64,000 bases of DNA. Source: Quillaja saponaria. Its lineage: Eukaryota > Streptophyta > Magnoliopsida > Fabales > Quillajaceae. Every line of letters begins with the position of its first letter. Positions within the stretch are counted from its first letter, which is position 1. A program made the translations under genes and the position numbers. The stretch spans positions 21,229,422-21,293,421 of the forward strand of contig CM055610.1 in NCBI GenBank assembly GCA_029379385.1, given 5' to 3'. Shown here in pieces: positions 38,521-50,800 of this stretch. Under the pieces are notes generated by a model. It did not search any database. It was not told the DNA's origin and saw nothing but the letters and a program-made list of their open reading frames with translations.

Positions 38521-38666
38521 GGTATGGTGGTCACGAAAGACGGGTAATTAGATCTGCTTCTAGTGCTAGCGAAACCAAGACCTCGCTGTAAATGCTTTGA
38601 CAAATTCAGCAATGTAGAATTCCTAAATCGCGTTTGGGAAAATGTCCAAGTACATTGAACCTGCAT
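38521..38666 (-). other. Targeting-peptide-like upstream frame, one base out of phase with the aminotransferase
   Basis: An ATG at 38666 opens a frame reading MQVQCTWTFSQTRFRNSTLL, then SKHLQRGLGFASTRSRSNYP and SFVTT. It is rich in Ser, Arg, Thr and Leu and has no acidic residue, as in a mitochondrial or plastid transit peptide. It runs straight up to the aminotransferase ATG at 38520 but in another frame, and the catalytic frame has an in-frame TAA 30 bases upstream of its ATG. Either a one-base deletion or insertion (real or an assembly error) disconnected a transit peptide, or this is an upstream ORF that overlaps the main start. Confidence 0.5.
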
Positions 38667-41342
38667 ATCAATTTTGATACGCAAATTTAGGGTCTTATAG
38701 CGGTTTTTGAGGAAGAAACTCAACGAATCATAAAAGGTTGGAGCAGCAGTGAACTCAGATTCTCCGAGTCACTGTCAGTGTCACACTGAGCAGGGAGACC
38801 GAAAATCAAGTCCAACGTCCGCTCCACTCTGAAATTTATGGGCTCAGTTTGGGTCTCAAGTTTGAATTGAGCAACTGGTACTATAATTCAATGTCATCAT
38901 TCTTGGGCTTTTACCCAACTTTTAGCCTTTTGATTTTTCAAGTATAAAGTATAAACTGACAAAAAAAATTATTAAAGGAAAAAGAAAATGTAAATAAGGT
39001 TGCATTTGGTTTGAGAAAAGTTTGATATTCTTACAGATATTATTTTTTCGAATATTATGATTTGATCAGTAACTATCAGTAAATAAAATTATAATGCATC
39101 ATTTTATTTGATTAAAATTAAAGACAATAAACATAATATGTGATTCTTTATTCACGATACACTGATTAATAATATTGTATCAAATATTAATTTCTTCTTT
39201 AACCGCTGTAAACCTAATAAGGCATTCTTTGAAAAATGAGGAAGAAAAACCTAATGTCTTTGGAATGCTTTTTCTTGTTTTACTCCATGCTCCTCCCTTG
39301 GATGCAACAAAAGGCATGATGTCATTATAAATTTACACTACCGAATTAGGCTATGATCCCTACAATCAGTTTGGCGCCGAATTCCTATGTAAGAATCTTG
39401 TTAAAGAGGCTTAGTTCAATTAAGAACCATGTTATTCAATTCATATATAGCTAGCTAGCAATGAAAGGAATTAATTTTTTTTGAAGAAAATGAACATAAT
39501 CATCAACCACTTCAAAATAGACTAGCAGATTTAAATATGACAATAGGTAATAGCTAGTCATTATCATTTCCTAATTACTTGACTATAAAATTATGCCATT
39601 GGGGTATTGATTATTAATAGTTGATCAAGAATTCTTACTTTTATTTTGCCTAGGTGAAGATGCGTGCCTTAAACTAAAATTTTCGATAATGACATTAGAG
39701 ACTGATTTATGATGGATTGAAATTTTCATGAACTTAAACTTGATGTCAATTAAACAAGTAATCGATTGATTAAAATGATTTTACATGCATGGTTTGATTT
39801 TGACTTAATTGGTTAATCTGTTTAAGATCATATATAATGTTTTCTTTCTCATGAAATCTAATCATGTATTTTGGTTTATACATAATCTAAAAAATGTATT
39901 TGGCTAATAAAATAAAATATAGCCTGTATAATTGTCTATTATTTACCCCCCAAGGCATTTTCTAAATCTCTTTGTTAATCTGCACATGATCAACACATAC
40001 AAATATAGTGTACCAGTCTAATGTAAGAGATCCAAATCTAAAGTAGGGTGATATTTGGGTAACGTGTATATATATATATATATAATTAAACATTAGTTAA
40101 TTAAGAACTATCAACAAATTAAAGATGGTTCAATCATTTTGATGCTCTTTAATGCTGGATAATTCAGAATAGGAAAGAAACAAATATGGAGCTCCTAACT
40201 TTATACAGGAAAGAAAGAAGAAACAAGATTGCTATGCTAATTAAAAGCCTACCCCCTAATTATTGTCTGATGTATCAGATCCACGCATATACATATAGCT
40301 TAATTTATGGTACCACCCTGATACATAGCTTATTTTTTGTTTTGTTTTTTGTAATTAAGAACTTAATTTAAAAATAATGTAAATCCAAAATAGCATGTGT
40401 TGTAAAGGGAACATTCGCAGAATGTTCTTAGTAAGCTAATTGTACATGAAACTTGGAAGAGAGCGGTATGCCCAGTACCAATTGTCATCAACAGCCTCAA
40501 AGAAGGACATTGGTTTAAAGTTTCAAAAATCGTTTCATTAAATTTTTTTTTACAAAAATCGTTATGCTCTAAAATTATACAATTTAATTTTATTTTTTTT
40601 ATGATATGTAAAAATTTATAAAAGTTAATCAGATAAAAAAAGTTATTAAAATTTATTAACTCTTGATTTGATGTATTTAATTAATTTGATCACGATAGTA
40701 GTTCCAACTTCCAAGGTCCATAATAAGTTCCAACAGGTTTTTTTTACAATTTTTCTATTTTTAGATAGTTATTTGATCAGTCAGTTTCTCGCTCATCAAT
40801 TTGAAAGAGATGAAAAAAATGACAAAAGTTATGTATTCAATAATTCTAAAGAGATAAAATAAATAATAAATCGTGTACTTTTTAAATGCGAGAATGTGGA
40901 TTTATTTATAGTGGTAAGTGGAGTGACATCATGTATCCAAGAGTGAGCTTCTTGGACTTAGGGTGCCGGAATAATAACGTAAGCATATATTGTCGAACTT
41001 GTATGTCAATTTTAAATATGAGCTGAGTTGATTGCTCAAAAATATTATCCAGGGTTTGAACTAGTTTGAAGTTTGAAATTTGTAATTTAGTACAGAATCG
41101 AGTTTAAAATTAGGTGTTTATTTATTTTTATTTTTAATTCGAGATGGAATTGAATATGTTTGTTGAAAGAAGATAATTCTAGGAGATGCAAATAACATTA
41201 AAACCAAATCAACAGATTTGTGCCTGGTTACATACTTTAGTAAATTCTCTAGCATGCACATCTTGGTTCAACTTATGCTGAAGAGGTTCAAAAACCACAT
41301 TTGTATTCTGGAAATTTAAAAAAAGAAGATTGAAAAACTAAT
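38667..41342. other. Intergenic spacer between the aminotransferase and NSP2 genes
   Basis: About 2.7 kb. The left end should contain the aminotransferase promoter and the right end the NSP2 3' UTR. The sequence is AT-rich with a short TA repeat near 40068-40083. No exon or transposon end was recognised. Confidence 0.55.
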
Positions 41343-42854
41343 CTAAAAATCAGAGTCTGAAGAAGATGACCAAAGTGAGGCGGATAGCATACGCCTAGAT
41401 TTCCATCCTAACACAAGCTTATTACTGGCCAACTCCTCTACTCTATATCCATCATTAAACAGTCCTAATAATAACTTCGCTTGACAATGATTGGCAAAAC
41501 TTATTGACATTGGCTTAAACCCAGCCCCACCCAACCATTCCCCCCAACAATCTCTCTCCTCCTCCTCACGGCTTCTATAGATCCGGGCTAATGTCCCGGC
41601 TATCCGGGGACCCAAGAACACCCGTTCCACTAAAGCCCGAGCCCTACTTTGGTTCGGAAAACCAGCTTCTAACGAATCATACACCGCCGAGTAATGGTGT
41701 AACGAGTCCATAAACCTCCCCACGAACCCTGTGTCTCCAATAGGACCCATTTCCTCTTCAACTAGGGTTATTAGTCTAGGACTCAATGTCTTGGCTCCAT
41801 CTAAAAACGAAGCAACTGAATTGGGTGACCGGTAACTAAAATGAGGTAGGTGTAGCATGCAATTGAACACCAAGGCCTCACCTCTAACAAGTTTCAATGC
41901 TGACGGTCGAAACGTTTCGTCGGAGTCCAATCTACATTGATGAAACGAGAAAGGTTGACCAATTGAAGTGGAGAAAGCCGTCAAACGTCGACCGGTCTCT
42001 TGGATGGTCCCGATTGATCGTCTCCCACTACCACCTCTCGATAATGCCGTGATTCTAAGATGTGGGCCCGGTGGGCCATCTTTTCTTGCCACCAAAGCTT
42101 GCATCAACGACGCCCATTGGATACCTTCCATGATATCGTAATCAACTATGTGGACCCTCTTCTCGTGGGCCACAGCCTCTAAGATTGCTTGATTGGCTGT
42201 AAAATGTCCGAATTTAACATAGGGAGACATGTCCTGAAGTAGCTGAAACGCCGCGAGCACATCCATCGGATGGTTGTCGGAGTGGGACCCATTGGAAAAC
42301 AAATGTCCGGACTTATGATGCACACCCCCTGCGCCCTCTAGCAAACCGTGTAAGCCTTCCGTATAATACGCCGCCAACCTCTCCATGTTTGAACCGTCAG
42401 TTGGGGAAACCAATTCCTTGAGCCGAACCAATATCACTCGAGCCAGATCACGGTTTTTGTTAACACCAGTTAAAGCCTCGGCCGCTGCCATCAATAGGTG
42501 GACAAGCCTTAATCCTTTGAAATCATCATCATCGCCGTTGTTTAATTCATCAACCATCATCACGTCCGTTGAATCTGAAGCAGCGGAATTGGACCCTTCG
42601 TCTTCATGACCAACAACAACTCGATCTGGGTTTAGTACTGCGACGTCGTCCATCATTGATTCGATGAGGTCGTGGAAGTCATCTTGACTGCCGGTTGAAA
42701 AAGCATCCCAGTTGACCACTGGGGACCATGCATTAAAATTACACCCGCCGCTGTGATCGTCATCGGAAGTTGTGGTGGAGTTGGTTGTGGTGGTGGTGGT
42801 GGTGTAAGAAGAAAAGCCGAACTGAGGGATGTCATCCATGGCTAGAGTTGCCAT
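41343..42854 (-). CDS. NSP2: GRAS transcription regulator NSP2 (nodulation signalling pathway 2)
   Basis: Single exon of 503 aa. The N-terminus has MDDIPQFGFSSY, a Thr run, and CNFNAWSPVVNWDAFSTGS with DDFHDLIESMMDD, a block shared with legume NSP2. The GRAS domain starts near residue 115: LRLVHLLMAAAEALTGVNKN (leucine-rich region I), RVHIVDYDIMEGIQWASLMQ (VHIID motif), HLRITALSRGGSGRRSI, RFMDSLHHYSAVYDSLEAGF (PFYRE region) and the SAW end WGEWLGGAGF ... KLVLGWKSRRMLSASLW. It closes with the acidic Ser tail SSSDSDF. NSP2 works in the nucleus with NSP1 to control strigolactone biosynthesis and symbiotic genes. It is needed for nodulation in legumes and supports arbuscular mycorrhiza more widely. 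The coding region carries a miR171h-like site. No damage is seen, so the gene should be functional. Confidence 0.94.
   Translation of the reverse strand: MATLAMDDIPQFGFSSYTTTTTTTNSTTTSDDDHSGGCNFNAWSPVVNWDAFSTGSQDDFHDLIESMMDDVAVLNPDRVVVGHEDEGSNSAASDSTDVMMVDELNNGDDDDFKGLRLVHLLMAAAEALTGVNKNRDLARVILVRLKELVSPTDGSNMERLAAYYTEGLHGLLEGAGGVHHKSGHLFSNGSHSDNHPMDVLAAFQLLQDMSPYVKFGHFTANQAILEAVAHEKRVHIVDYDIMEGIQWASLMQALVARKDGPPGPHLRITALSRGGSGRRSIGTIQETGRRLTAFSTSIGQPFSFHQCRLDSDETFRPSALKLVRGEALVFNCMLHLPHFSYRSPNSVASFLDGAKTLSPRLITLVEEEMGPIGDTGFVGRFMDSLHHYSAVYDSLEAGFPNQSRARALVERVFLGPRIAGTLARIYRSREEEERDCWGEWLGGAGFKPMSISFANHCQAKLLLGLFNDGYRVEELASNKLVLGWKSRRMLSASLWSSSSDSDF
42419..42439 (-). promoter_or_regulatory. 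miR171h target site in the NSP2 coding sequence
   Basis: The plus strand here reads TGAGCCGAACCAATATCACT followed by C, almost the miR171h sequence itself, so the minus-strand mRNA is nearly perfectly complementary. Compared with Medicago miR171h as I remember it, two positions differ and one would still form a G:U pair. The site encodes part of the conserved RVILVRLKEL helix. miR171h cleavage of NSP2 mRNA is known to limit mycorrhizal colonisation. Confidence 0.8.
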
Positions 42855-42918
42855 AGCTGATATGAGCCGAGTAATTAAGTGTGATTTATAATAAGTTTAA
42901 TTAGTGAAATGAGCAGGG

Positions 42919-42925
42919 ATTTATA
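42919..42925 (-). promoter_or_regulatory. Probable TATA box of NSP2
   Basis: On the minus strand TATAAAT lies about 65 bp upstream of the ATG at 42854, within a CTTTTTATAAATCCC context. The position is reasonable for a short leader. Confidence 0.45.
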
Positions 42926-44111
42926 AAAAGGAAAGAGGAAAGAGTTGGTGGAAGAGACAGTGTGTTGGCTAATGACGAAGATGGAGTGGCTGATCCCAAA
43001 GGTTGGGTCCGGTAATATATATGCACTTCATGAGGGTCTTAATCAGGAATATAAGCAATAATTAACGTGATGATCAATTTACAAATGTACCCTTCAATTT
43101 ATGAATATTTTCAAAGTGGATATGTGATGACATCTTAATCCAAATTTGTTGTGCTTTCCGTTTCCATTTAGTATTTACTCTTATTATAATTAGTATAGTT
43201 CTATAACTTTATAGTTAATTAGTCACTAGTGTAACAAGCTAGTTAATTAGTTGCATATATATACTTCAAAACTTTATGGGTAATTGGTCATAATTATAGT
43301 AATAGAAGTTTTAAGGTTTATATACATCTATACCAAAAAAGTATATATAAGCATGCTTTGAAACTGAGGGTGGTTAAGGGTGCATCCAAGTTCAACTCTA
43401 GAGTCCTTTTCCTGTAGTTATATGGCCCTTGAAGTTTGCATGCATGGTTAAATCTTCCATCACAGCCAAATTTTCATACATATCCAATAAATGTTTCTTA
43501 CACATGGGGTATATAACCTCTAAAACTATTTTTTTATCCTTATAGTTCAAGATTGGCTCGATCCAACAACCTCTCGAACAACTTAAATAATTTAAACAAA
43601 ATATAGCCATATACTAAATTTTAATTAAAATAAGAAAAACAAATTTACTAAGTTTAGTTATTTAAATAATTAGCAATTTATATTTTTACACATAAACATT
43701 TTTTATTCAAATGGGCTACAAAGAAAAAAAAATTAACAACCCATTTAAAATAAAATAAGAGATTAATAATTTTTTTTATATTTATAGTTTTAAATAAATT
43801 GAATTAGGATTTTTGAAGTTCATAACATGTAGAAAATCAAAATGTAAGATTGAATTTGTGTAGTGAAAAGAAAATTTGAATTTTCAATCACCATTGATGA
43901 AAAAATAAAAACATTTCAATTTCAAAATCCTATATAACATAATAATTAAAAATTATTGTATGCAGAATGATTTTCTTAAATATATTAAATGAATGAAATT
44001 GGATTAAGAAAAAAGAAAAAACAAAATGAGTAGAAGATTCACCTACAGTAAGAAAAAAAAAAAAAAACAAAACATTTTATAAAAAATAATACAATAATTT
44101 TTTTAACATGC

Positions 44112-44230
44112 AAAGATAATTAGATAAACTACCGAGAGCGTAGGTCAAGAGGTTGGTACTTGTTCTACCATCCCCTAGTGTTGAGTTCGAGCATTTTTAA
44201 TGTACCAAAAAAAAAAAAAGATAATTAAAT
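44112..44230 (+). mobile_element. Short SINE-like retroposon with target-site duplication
   Basis: The body begins ACCGAGAGCGTAGGTCAAGA then GGTTGGTACT, resembling a tRNA-derived A box, and continues to GTTGAGTTCGAGC, resembling a B box (GTTCGA core). It ends in a run of A (about 44206-44219). The body is flanked by AAAGATAATTAGAT (44112-44125) and AAAGATAATTAAAT (44217-44230), matching at 13 of 14 positions. Tail plus duplication is the hallmark of target-primed retroposition. The body is only about 90 bp, so it is a short or truncated SINE. Confidence 0.65.
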
Positions 44231-47200
44231 CAGGAGAGATTGAGAGTGAGATAAAGATATGGTGTGAGAGTAAATTTAAATCAAAATTTTAATTTGGTTA
44301 GATGCAAAAGTGTGAAAAGTTAAAATAAAATTTCACCAATTATTTTTTTATATTATATATTTTGAATTAAAATTTAATTTAAAATAAACTATAAAAAAAA
44401 GGTAAAATAACCCCATAAAATTTTATTTTATAATTTCATTTGTTAGGCTGGTTATTGAAACTCAAAAAAAATAAAAAAACATAAAAAAATAAAAAATAAA
44501 GTGCCATTGTTTACAATGTTTTAATAAAATATATATTGGATTCGTATATTACATTCTCACCAAAAAAAAATATAAATTATAAATATTTTAAAGTACTAAT
44601 TAATTTAAAATAAATAAAATCTATATTTAATCTGTACATCACACATACACCGGGTTCATGCTAATTATATATAAAGCTCATCCTTCTACAGGTAAAGGGT
44701 ATCACTTTCTAATTACTGTTTCTTGTGTCCAACATATTTTTTTTTATTTGACTCATTGAGTACTGACTTTAGCATTGAATTAACTCAATTTACTTTGAAC
44801 TTGTTTCTCATCCCTTCACCCTGAATTGTGAGCTCAGTCTCACCAAACCCGGACTAAACAAGTTGATCTCCTTGTGTTTTGGGAATATATTTGAGCCATT
44901 ATAGTGATCTTTAGTTAATATATTGAGGGAAGAAATTAATGTTAAAAATGTAATTTAAGTGAGAAAGGGGTCAAAAAGTAATATATGAGAAAACAAAGGA
45001 AACAAAATAAATAAATAAAATTAATTGAGCTTGACCTAGCTAATAAGTTTAACTGACATGGAAAGGAGAGAGCGAACCTTACCAGTCACTAGAAAAGTAA
45101 CTCTATAGAAATCATCAAAGTGAAAGCTTAGTTGCCTTGCACCGAATAAAAAAAAGCTAGTTGCCGAAAAGATTTTTAATTTGCTATTTTGGACAAAAGC
45201 TTGAGTTTAATCACAAACACATACAAAGACAAACATTCCCCAATAAAGTTATAAACTTGAAAGTTTTAACACAAACTTTGCTACTGGCTTCTACGATTAA
45301 GTTACCCCATAGAGTTCAAAATTTTCAATTTGACTGGGCAAACAAAATGACCACGTCAGCATCTATGCCATGTCATATATGGGCCATATATATATTTTTT
45401 ATATATTTCCACCGCCTGAACCCTACTCTTTCCCTTGGTACCTAGTGATCACCCCCACACACCCAATCGGTAGCCATGGTTGGCCTTGGTCCCTTTCATT
45501 ACACTAGGAATGTCTGCTAGCTCCTTGTGCAATTGGTTCACATCAAGAGGGCTCCACAACCCGGAAAGATACTCAATTTTGTGGTAAAAGATTATTGGCT
45601 TTAGTAATATATATACCATTTGATTGATGTTAAAAGGTTTATATTAATTGATTTATAGAGAGTGAAAAGAAAGAACAATAATTCCCAAAATAAAAAGAAT
45701 ATTCTGATTCGAAATTTTATTTTATTACAAACAAGAATGATTGTGTTCCTATCTTGGATATAACAAGGCCGTAGAAAGTTTTATTAGTGCCAAGAGTTAG
45801 GCTTAATTAAGAATCTTGATTTTTTTTTTTTGTTGATAGGTATGTATGTATTAGTTAAATGTGGTGAATTTGAGTTAAAATGGCCTTTCGATCTTGGTAT
45901 CTTCTAAGATTCATGGTGGTTTATTTTTAATAACTTTCAGTAAAAAAAGAAAAAAAAGAATTTATGTCTACTTGTAAGGGTGCAGTAGTGTACATTTGTG
46001 TTTTTTAATGACCCATGCGAAGAGATGTTTAATTGAGTGATTAATATGTATAACAACATTGCGAAAAGACATAACATGATACCTAGTTGTCCTAATTAGA
46101 AGTGGAAATGAGTAATTAACAGCTTGTGTTAATATCATGAAAAGAGCATTAATTAGTTAAGTGATCATGAGAACTTCCAAATTATGAAGAGGCAAATATA
46201 TTTATAGATAGGTGACTATAACCATATGGCCATTTTAGACACTTACAAGTTATAGTTTTTCAAGACTTGTGTAATGATGTAACAAGTCTTGATTTCAAAT
46301 ATTTCTGTTCAGTTAATTACTTGAATATTCACTTTGACACATAATCAAGAGAGTTTTAAATTTTGTAATTTTAATTACTCGCTTGAGGTCGGTTTCTACC
46401 ACTAGTTGATTGTTTGTAATTTCTCTAATTATTACGAAATTCATTATTTGAAGTTAAAAATAAAATAAAAAATACATTCCACTTTCTGTAATGTTGGTGA
46501 CAACAACACCTCACTTGAGTAAAATCTAGTTTATTAGTTAAGTTAAAAATTTTCTATTCGAGTTAAAATGTTGGGAACTGGAATGCATATATCTTTTATT
46601 GTTGTAGTTGTCGTTGATGAGAAATGATATGCAATTTTGATAAAGAAACAAATCTCAAAAATCAAATCACAAATTTTGAAACACGTACTGTACACCCTTT
46701 AACAAAAATTACATGAAATTAAGTTATTTCTCACCTTAAAATAGTGTTACTTAGGTTATCACTCTTCAATTCCATAAAGTTGATAATATTTATTAAAACA
46801 AGCAATTAGTCCCACTCACAACCTTTTTTCTATATGATAAATCAGATAACCAGAGATCTTCTAATATATATATATATATGTGTCCAAAAGAAAATCCAAC
46901 ATGTCATAAGAAATCTTATTGTAATTGAAGATCTAGAAAATTGAATACTATTTTCAAGCAACGGAGACTTTGAAGCCAATCTAACTTTTCGTTTAGTAGT
47001 CTTCTATATTAATTCTTTTCTTTTTCTGTAGTTTTTTGAAATTTTCAGTTATTAACAGATAAAAATCATAAAACTTTAATGTGTAATAAAAAAAAGAATT
47101 AAAACATAACGAGAACTCAATAAATGAGCATTTGTTAAAGTCTCATGCACATTTAAAAATTAATGAATGAACATACTAAAATGATATCTATTTAATTTAT

Positions 47201-49128
47201 AAAAAAAATTCACTAATATATATATATATATATCATATAAACATACATAAAAATGTATACGTATTTATATATATGGATTAATACAAAACTCACAAACTTA
47301 AAAGAAAATATTTATACATTTATCGATGAATGGTTAAGCTTATTGATAGTGTTATTAGGTCAGGCAAACAGGAACCAAGCTATAATGACACAACTTGGTT
47401 CATGATTTTGCAACATGAAATTAAGGGTGATCAGAAAATTAAACATTCCCATGCGTACACTTAAAAATTAATCAAAGAGTCAAATCAATTAAAACGGCTA
47501 ATTAAATAAACTAGTTCCATACTTAATAAACTTGACTTGAACCAAACGTGGCATTAGCTGCTAATTAAAAATGGAAAATTAAGTACCAATTCAAAGAGTT
47601 AATTATATTATATTATTGATCAAACGGCCGGCATGTTTCTGATAACGAGGCAAGTAAGCAAGGACGGCAAATCACGGGTCAATGCAACGAGGTCATTAAA
47701 ATGTCAATAACTGTACTACTCCTCCATGGAAACAACTATCACATACATAATATAAAGAGAAACATAAATTCAACTAAAAGTCTAGTGTTTTACACTGATC
47801 GGCTGCTAATTAAAACACATTTAAGATTTTTCGAAATCTAAGAAATATAATAGTCCACTACAACAAAAGTAAGTTATAGCAACATGACCTCGTAACATTT
47901 AAGCAACGATAGTATAGACAATGACAAAAAAATTGTTGTAAAAATACATGTGACATTTAATTTCTGGCTAGTGTTGGGTAGTGGTGGGTAGTGGTGTATC
48001 ATAATACATGATTGTTTTTTCATTAATTAACTAAATTATAATTCTATCTAAAATCAATTTATATATATATATATAGAAAAAGAAAACTAACTAACATTTC
48101 GTATCTGTAATTTCTTGACATTCATATTTATATGAGTGATATATTTAACAGTTGAGCTAAGCATCGTTTTATATATCTAATAAATATATCATACTTATTA
48201 TTAGTTCTCATTAATTATTTTCTTTATCGGATTTGGAAGGTCTGTAGCTAATTTATTATTATCTATGAATATATTATATATGACCTAATGAGATTCAAAT
48301 CAATTTAGTATTATCTTTGATTCATATTATCCTCCACTAATTATAGCTAAGTTTCAACCAATAAAAAGGCATGCACTGGGTATTGTTGCATTGTTTAATA
48401 CATATTAAGTAATTGATCAAATTGTAGCTTAATTGATTAAAACTCTTTTTTCTATTCCACTAATTTATAAGATTGGCTAATATATAATGCTTAAAACCAC
48501 ATCACTATCAGGGACAAATTGATGGTGATGAAAGCAGGTGGATTATATATTAATTATACAAGTCAAAACACCTAATTAGCACTAATTAAATCATTGGCCC
48601 ATTTCCACTCATGGACAAAATTTCCTGGAAGAATAAAGAGAATATCCCACTAGTTTTTTGAACATAATGTTTGTCAACTCCCTTAATTATTTCAAAAGAA
48701 AACTATGTTTAAGATATATCTAGTAATTAGTACACAACACCTAAAGACTCCCTTATTTTCTTGTTAATAACGCCTACTTAATAGTACAGCTTTGCAGTAC
48801 CAATCATGTTTAAGGTGGCAACATTTGGCTGCTACTAAGTTTTAATGACGAAATATTGATCCGATCAAGAAATTTTTGTTAATAGTCAATATGACAATTA
48901 TATAATATTGTGAAAAAAAATTAACTTTTAATAATATAAAATAATTTTTTTATAAAAAGTTGTTTTATTATTATTATTAATTTTTTTTCTTCACATTAGT
49001 GTTAAATTTAAGACTATACAAACTTATAACTTTCTTAAGAAATAATTTTTCACCAAATGAACCAAAGTTTTAGAAAATAATAAAATTATAATAGAATTAT
49101 AGAACTGAGTGAGTGGGCTATGATGTAA

Positions 49129-49168
49129 GCAAAACTTGAAGCCATCCGACAAGGCCTTGTTCTCATTT
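49129..49168 (+). repeat. Upstream copy of a 40-bp direct repeat from an RNase H fragment
   Basis: Identical over 40 bases to 49304-49343, 175 bp downstream. It encodes the same KLEAIRQGLVLI peptide but continues into unrelated AT-rich sequence, so it is a partial duplicate. Confidence 0.85.
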
Positions 49169-49300
49169 TTTTAAAAATTACTCTTAAAACACAATAATTT
49201 ACCTATTAAAAATAGTTAACAATAATTCAACATCGTCTGATAGGGTCTTAGTGATTGGGTATGTTGATTTTCAATAAGTATTGGAAAAAGAACTGCGATG

Positions 49301-49429
49301 GTAGCAAAACTTGAAGCCATCCGACAAGGCCTTGTTCTCATTTGGGAAAGAGGTATCCTAAAATTAGAGGTTATCTCCTTACATCATGCTGGTCTTATTA
49401 GTGATTGTCGTTCCATCTTGATCATGTAG
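49301..49429 (+). pseudogene. RNase H-like (RVT_3) fragment of a LINE-type element
   Basis: An open stretch reads VAKLEAIRQGLVLIWERGIL, then KLEVISLHH and AGLISDCRSILI, followed by a stop. The ELxAIRxGLxLxWxxGxxxL and LISDCRxLL patterns are typical of the RNase H domain in plant non-LTR retrotransposons and related free-standing domains. The usual ESDS acidic motif is replaced by ISLH, and nothing upstream encodes a reverse transcriptase, so it is a dead fragment. Confidence 0.7.
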
Positions 49430-49663
49430 CGAGGCTGGGGAATATAATTTCCATCAAACATAAATTATCTGGAATCATACACCGTTTTTTATTTTTGGAG
49501 GTCTATCCACTTATTATTAAGACAAAAAGATATTTTAATAGTTAAGTTTGTTTTTTGTTTACATGTTTTTTCTTTATTTCCTATGTCTCAGAAAAATAAA
49601 AATAAACCTCTCATTTTATCTTTTATCAATTAAAAGCTCGATATAAATTAACTTTGAAATACG

Positions 49664-50555
49664 TAGTGGCGGAGCTAGATATTTATTCTTGGGGGCTAAC
49701 TAAAATTTTATACAAACATAGTCAACTACAATAATTACAAAAAAAAAATTTAAAAGAAACTCAATAACTCATAAGACATAATAAAAATTTATAAGTTACA
49801 AAAGTTAAAAGACAAAAATAAATATCCTTTAAATACATCTTGAATTGCTTAAATAAAATCTAAAATTGTGAGTAACTTTCTTTCAAATTAACAAATTGAT
49901 ATTGGCATTTTCTTCATAGTTATTTATTTTAAAATAATAACAAAACCTAAATAAATAGAACATATTTAAAAATTAAAAAATAGAATATACTTACTTGTTA
50001 TTAGTTCAATTCTCATATTTGTTGACTAAACAAAAAAATAAATTTATTCTATATTATTGTTGGATACACTCATTAATTGTCCTAAAAATAAATTTTGAAA
50101 TAAAAAAATTATATTATATTAAATTTTTATATACTTTGGGTGTAATAATATAATTTATAAAATAAAATTTACCAATTTTTTTAGACAGAAATCTCTTCTC
50201 TCCTTTAAACCTGGACAATGGCCTCTCTCTAATGTCGAGAGAGTTTCACTCATAATTCTTTTTGGTGGCTGGTTGGCTGGTTATACAAGTGTAAATTACA
50301 GTATGGAGACAATATAAAACATAACTTTAATTTTTTATAAGAATCTTATTGTCTATTGAGTTTTAAGTTTTAATCCATTAGTCTTGTAATATTAAAAATG
50401 AAAATATTATTTAGTTTTTAATTTTAGAGGAGCCAAAGTATAAAATAGAAAAAATAAAAAACTAAAAATTAATTTTAAATTATAATATTAATATTTTTTT
50501 TTAAAAAAATTGAGAGAACCATGGCCCTCCTGGTCCCTTAAAAGCTTCTCCCTTG
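49664..50555. mobile_element. hAT-like non-autonomous element with perfect 8-bp target duplication
   Basis: The left end is TAGTGGCGGAGCTAG, a common plant hAT terminus form; the right end, reverse complemented, begins CAAGGGAGAAGCTTT (8 of 13 matching). Perfect 8-bp direct repeats GAAATACG lie at 49656-49663 and 50556-50563. The 892-bp interior is AT-rich and has no transposase. Its right 250 bp are part of a later tandem duplication. Confidence 0.75.
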
Positions 50556-50800
50556 GAAATACGCATCTTATCTACCCTTCACTTAGCTCTACCTAGCAAA
50601 CAATGTAAGCATTTTGTTGGGATTGTCGGTCACTTTGCACAGCATGCCTCCTAAAGATTCCATTCTTTCTTGATCTAATTTCCAATGCAAATCACGCACA
50701 CGTATGTATATTTCACATGCATGCTACCAACCAACTAGGAGGTGGCAAAATTTGACCCATGAACCATATAAAAGTCATAAATGTAAGAAATATTTAAGCT
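50309..50800. repeat. Tandem duplication, copy 1 (hAT 3' end plus flank)
   Basis: Aligns with 50801-51282 throughout, highest in the right half (for example CTCTACCTAGCAAACAATGT and CACAGCATGCCTCCTAAAGA in both). It consists of the last 250 bp of the hAT-like element and about 245 bp of host flank beginning at the GAAATACG target duplication. The unit is about 490 bp. Confidence 0.88.

Noticed and set aside
42385..42609. Plus-strand open frame opposite NSP2
   Set aside because: Antisense shadow of the GRAS coding sequence.
47853..48010. CACTA transposon suggested by CACTACAACAAAAG
   Set aside because: No matching inverted end and no 3-bp target duplication could be found; kept only as a note in the region entry.
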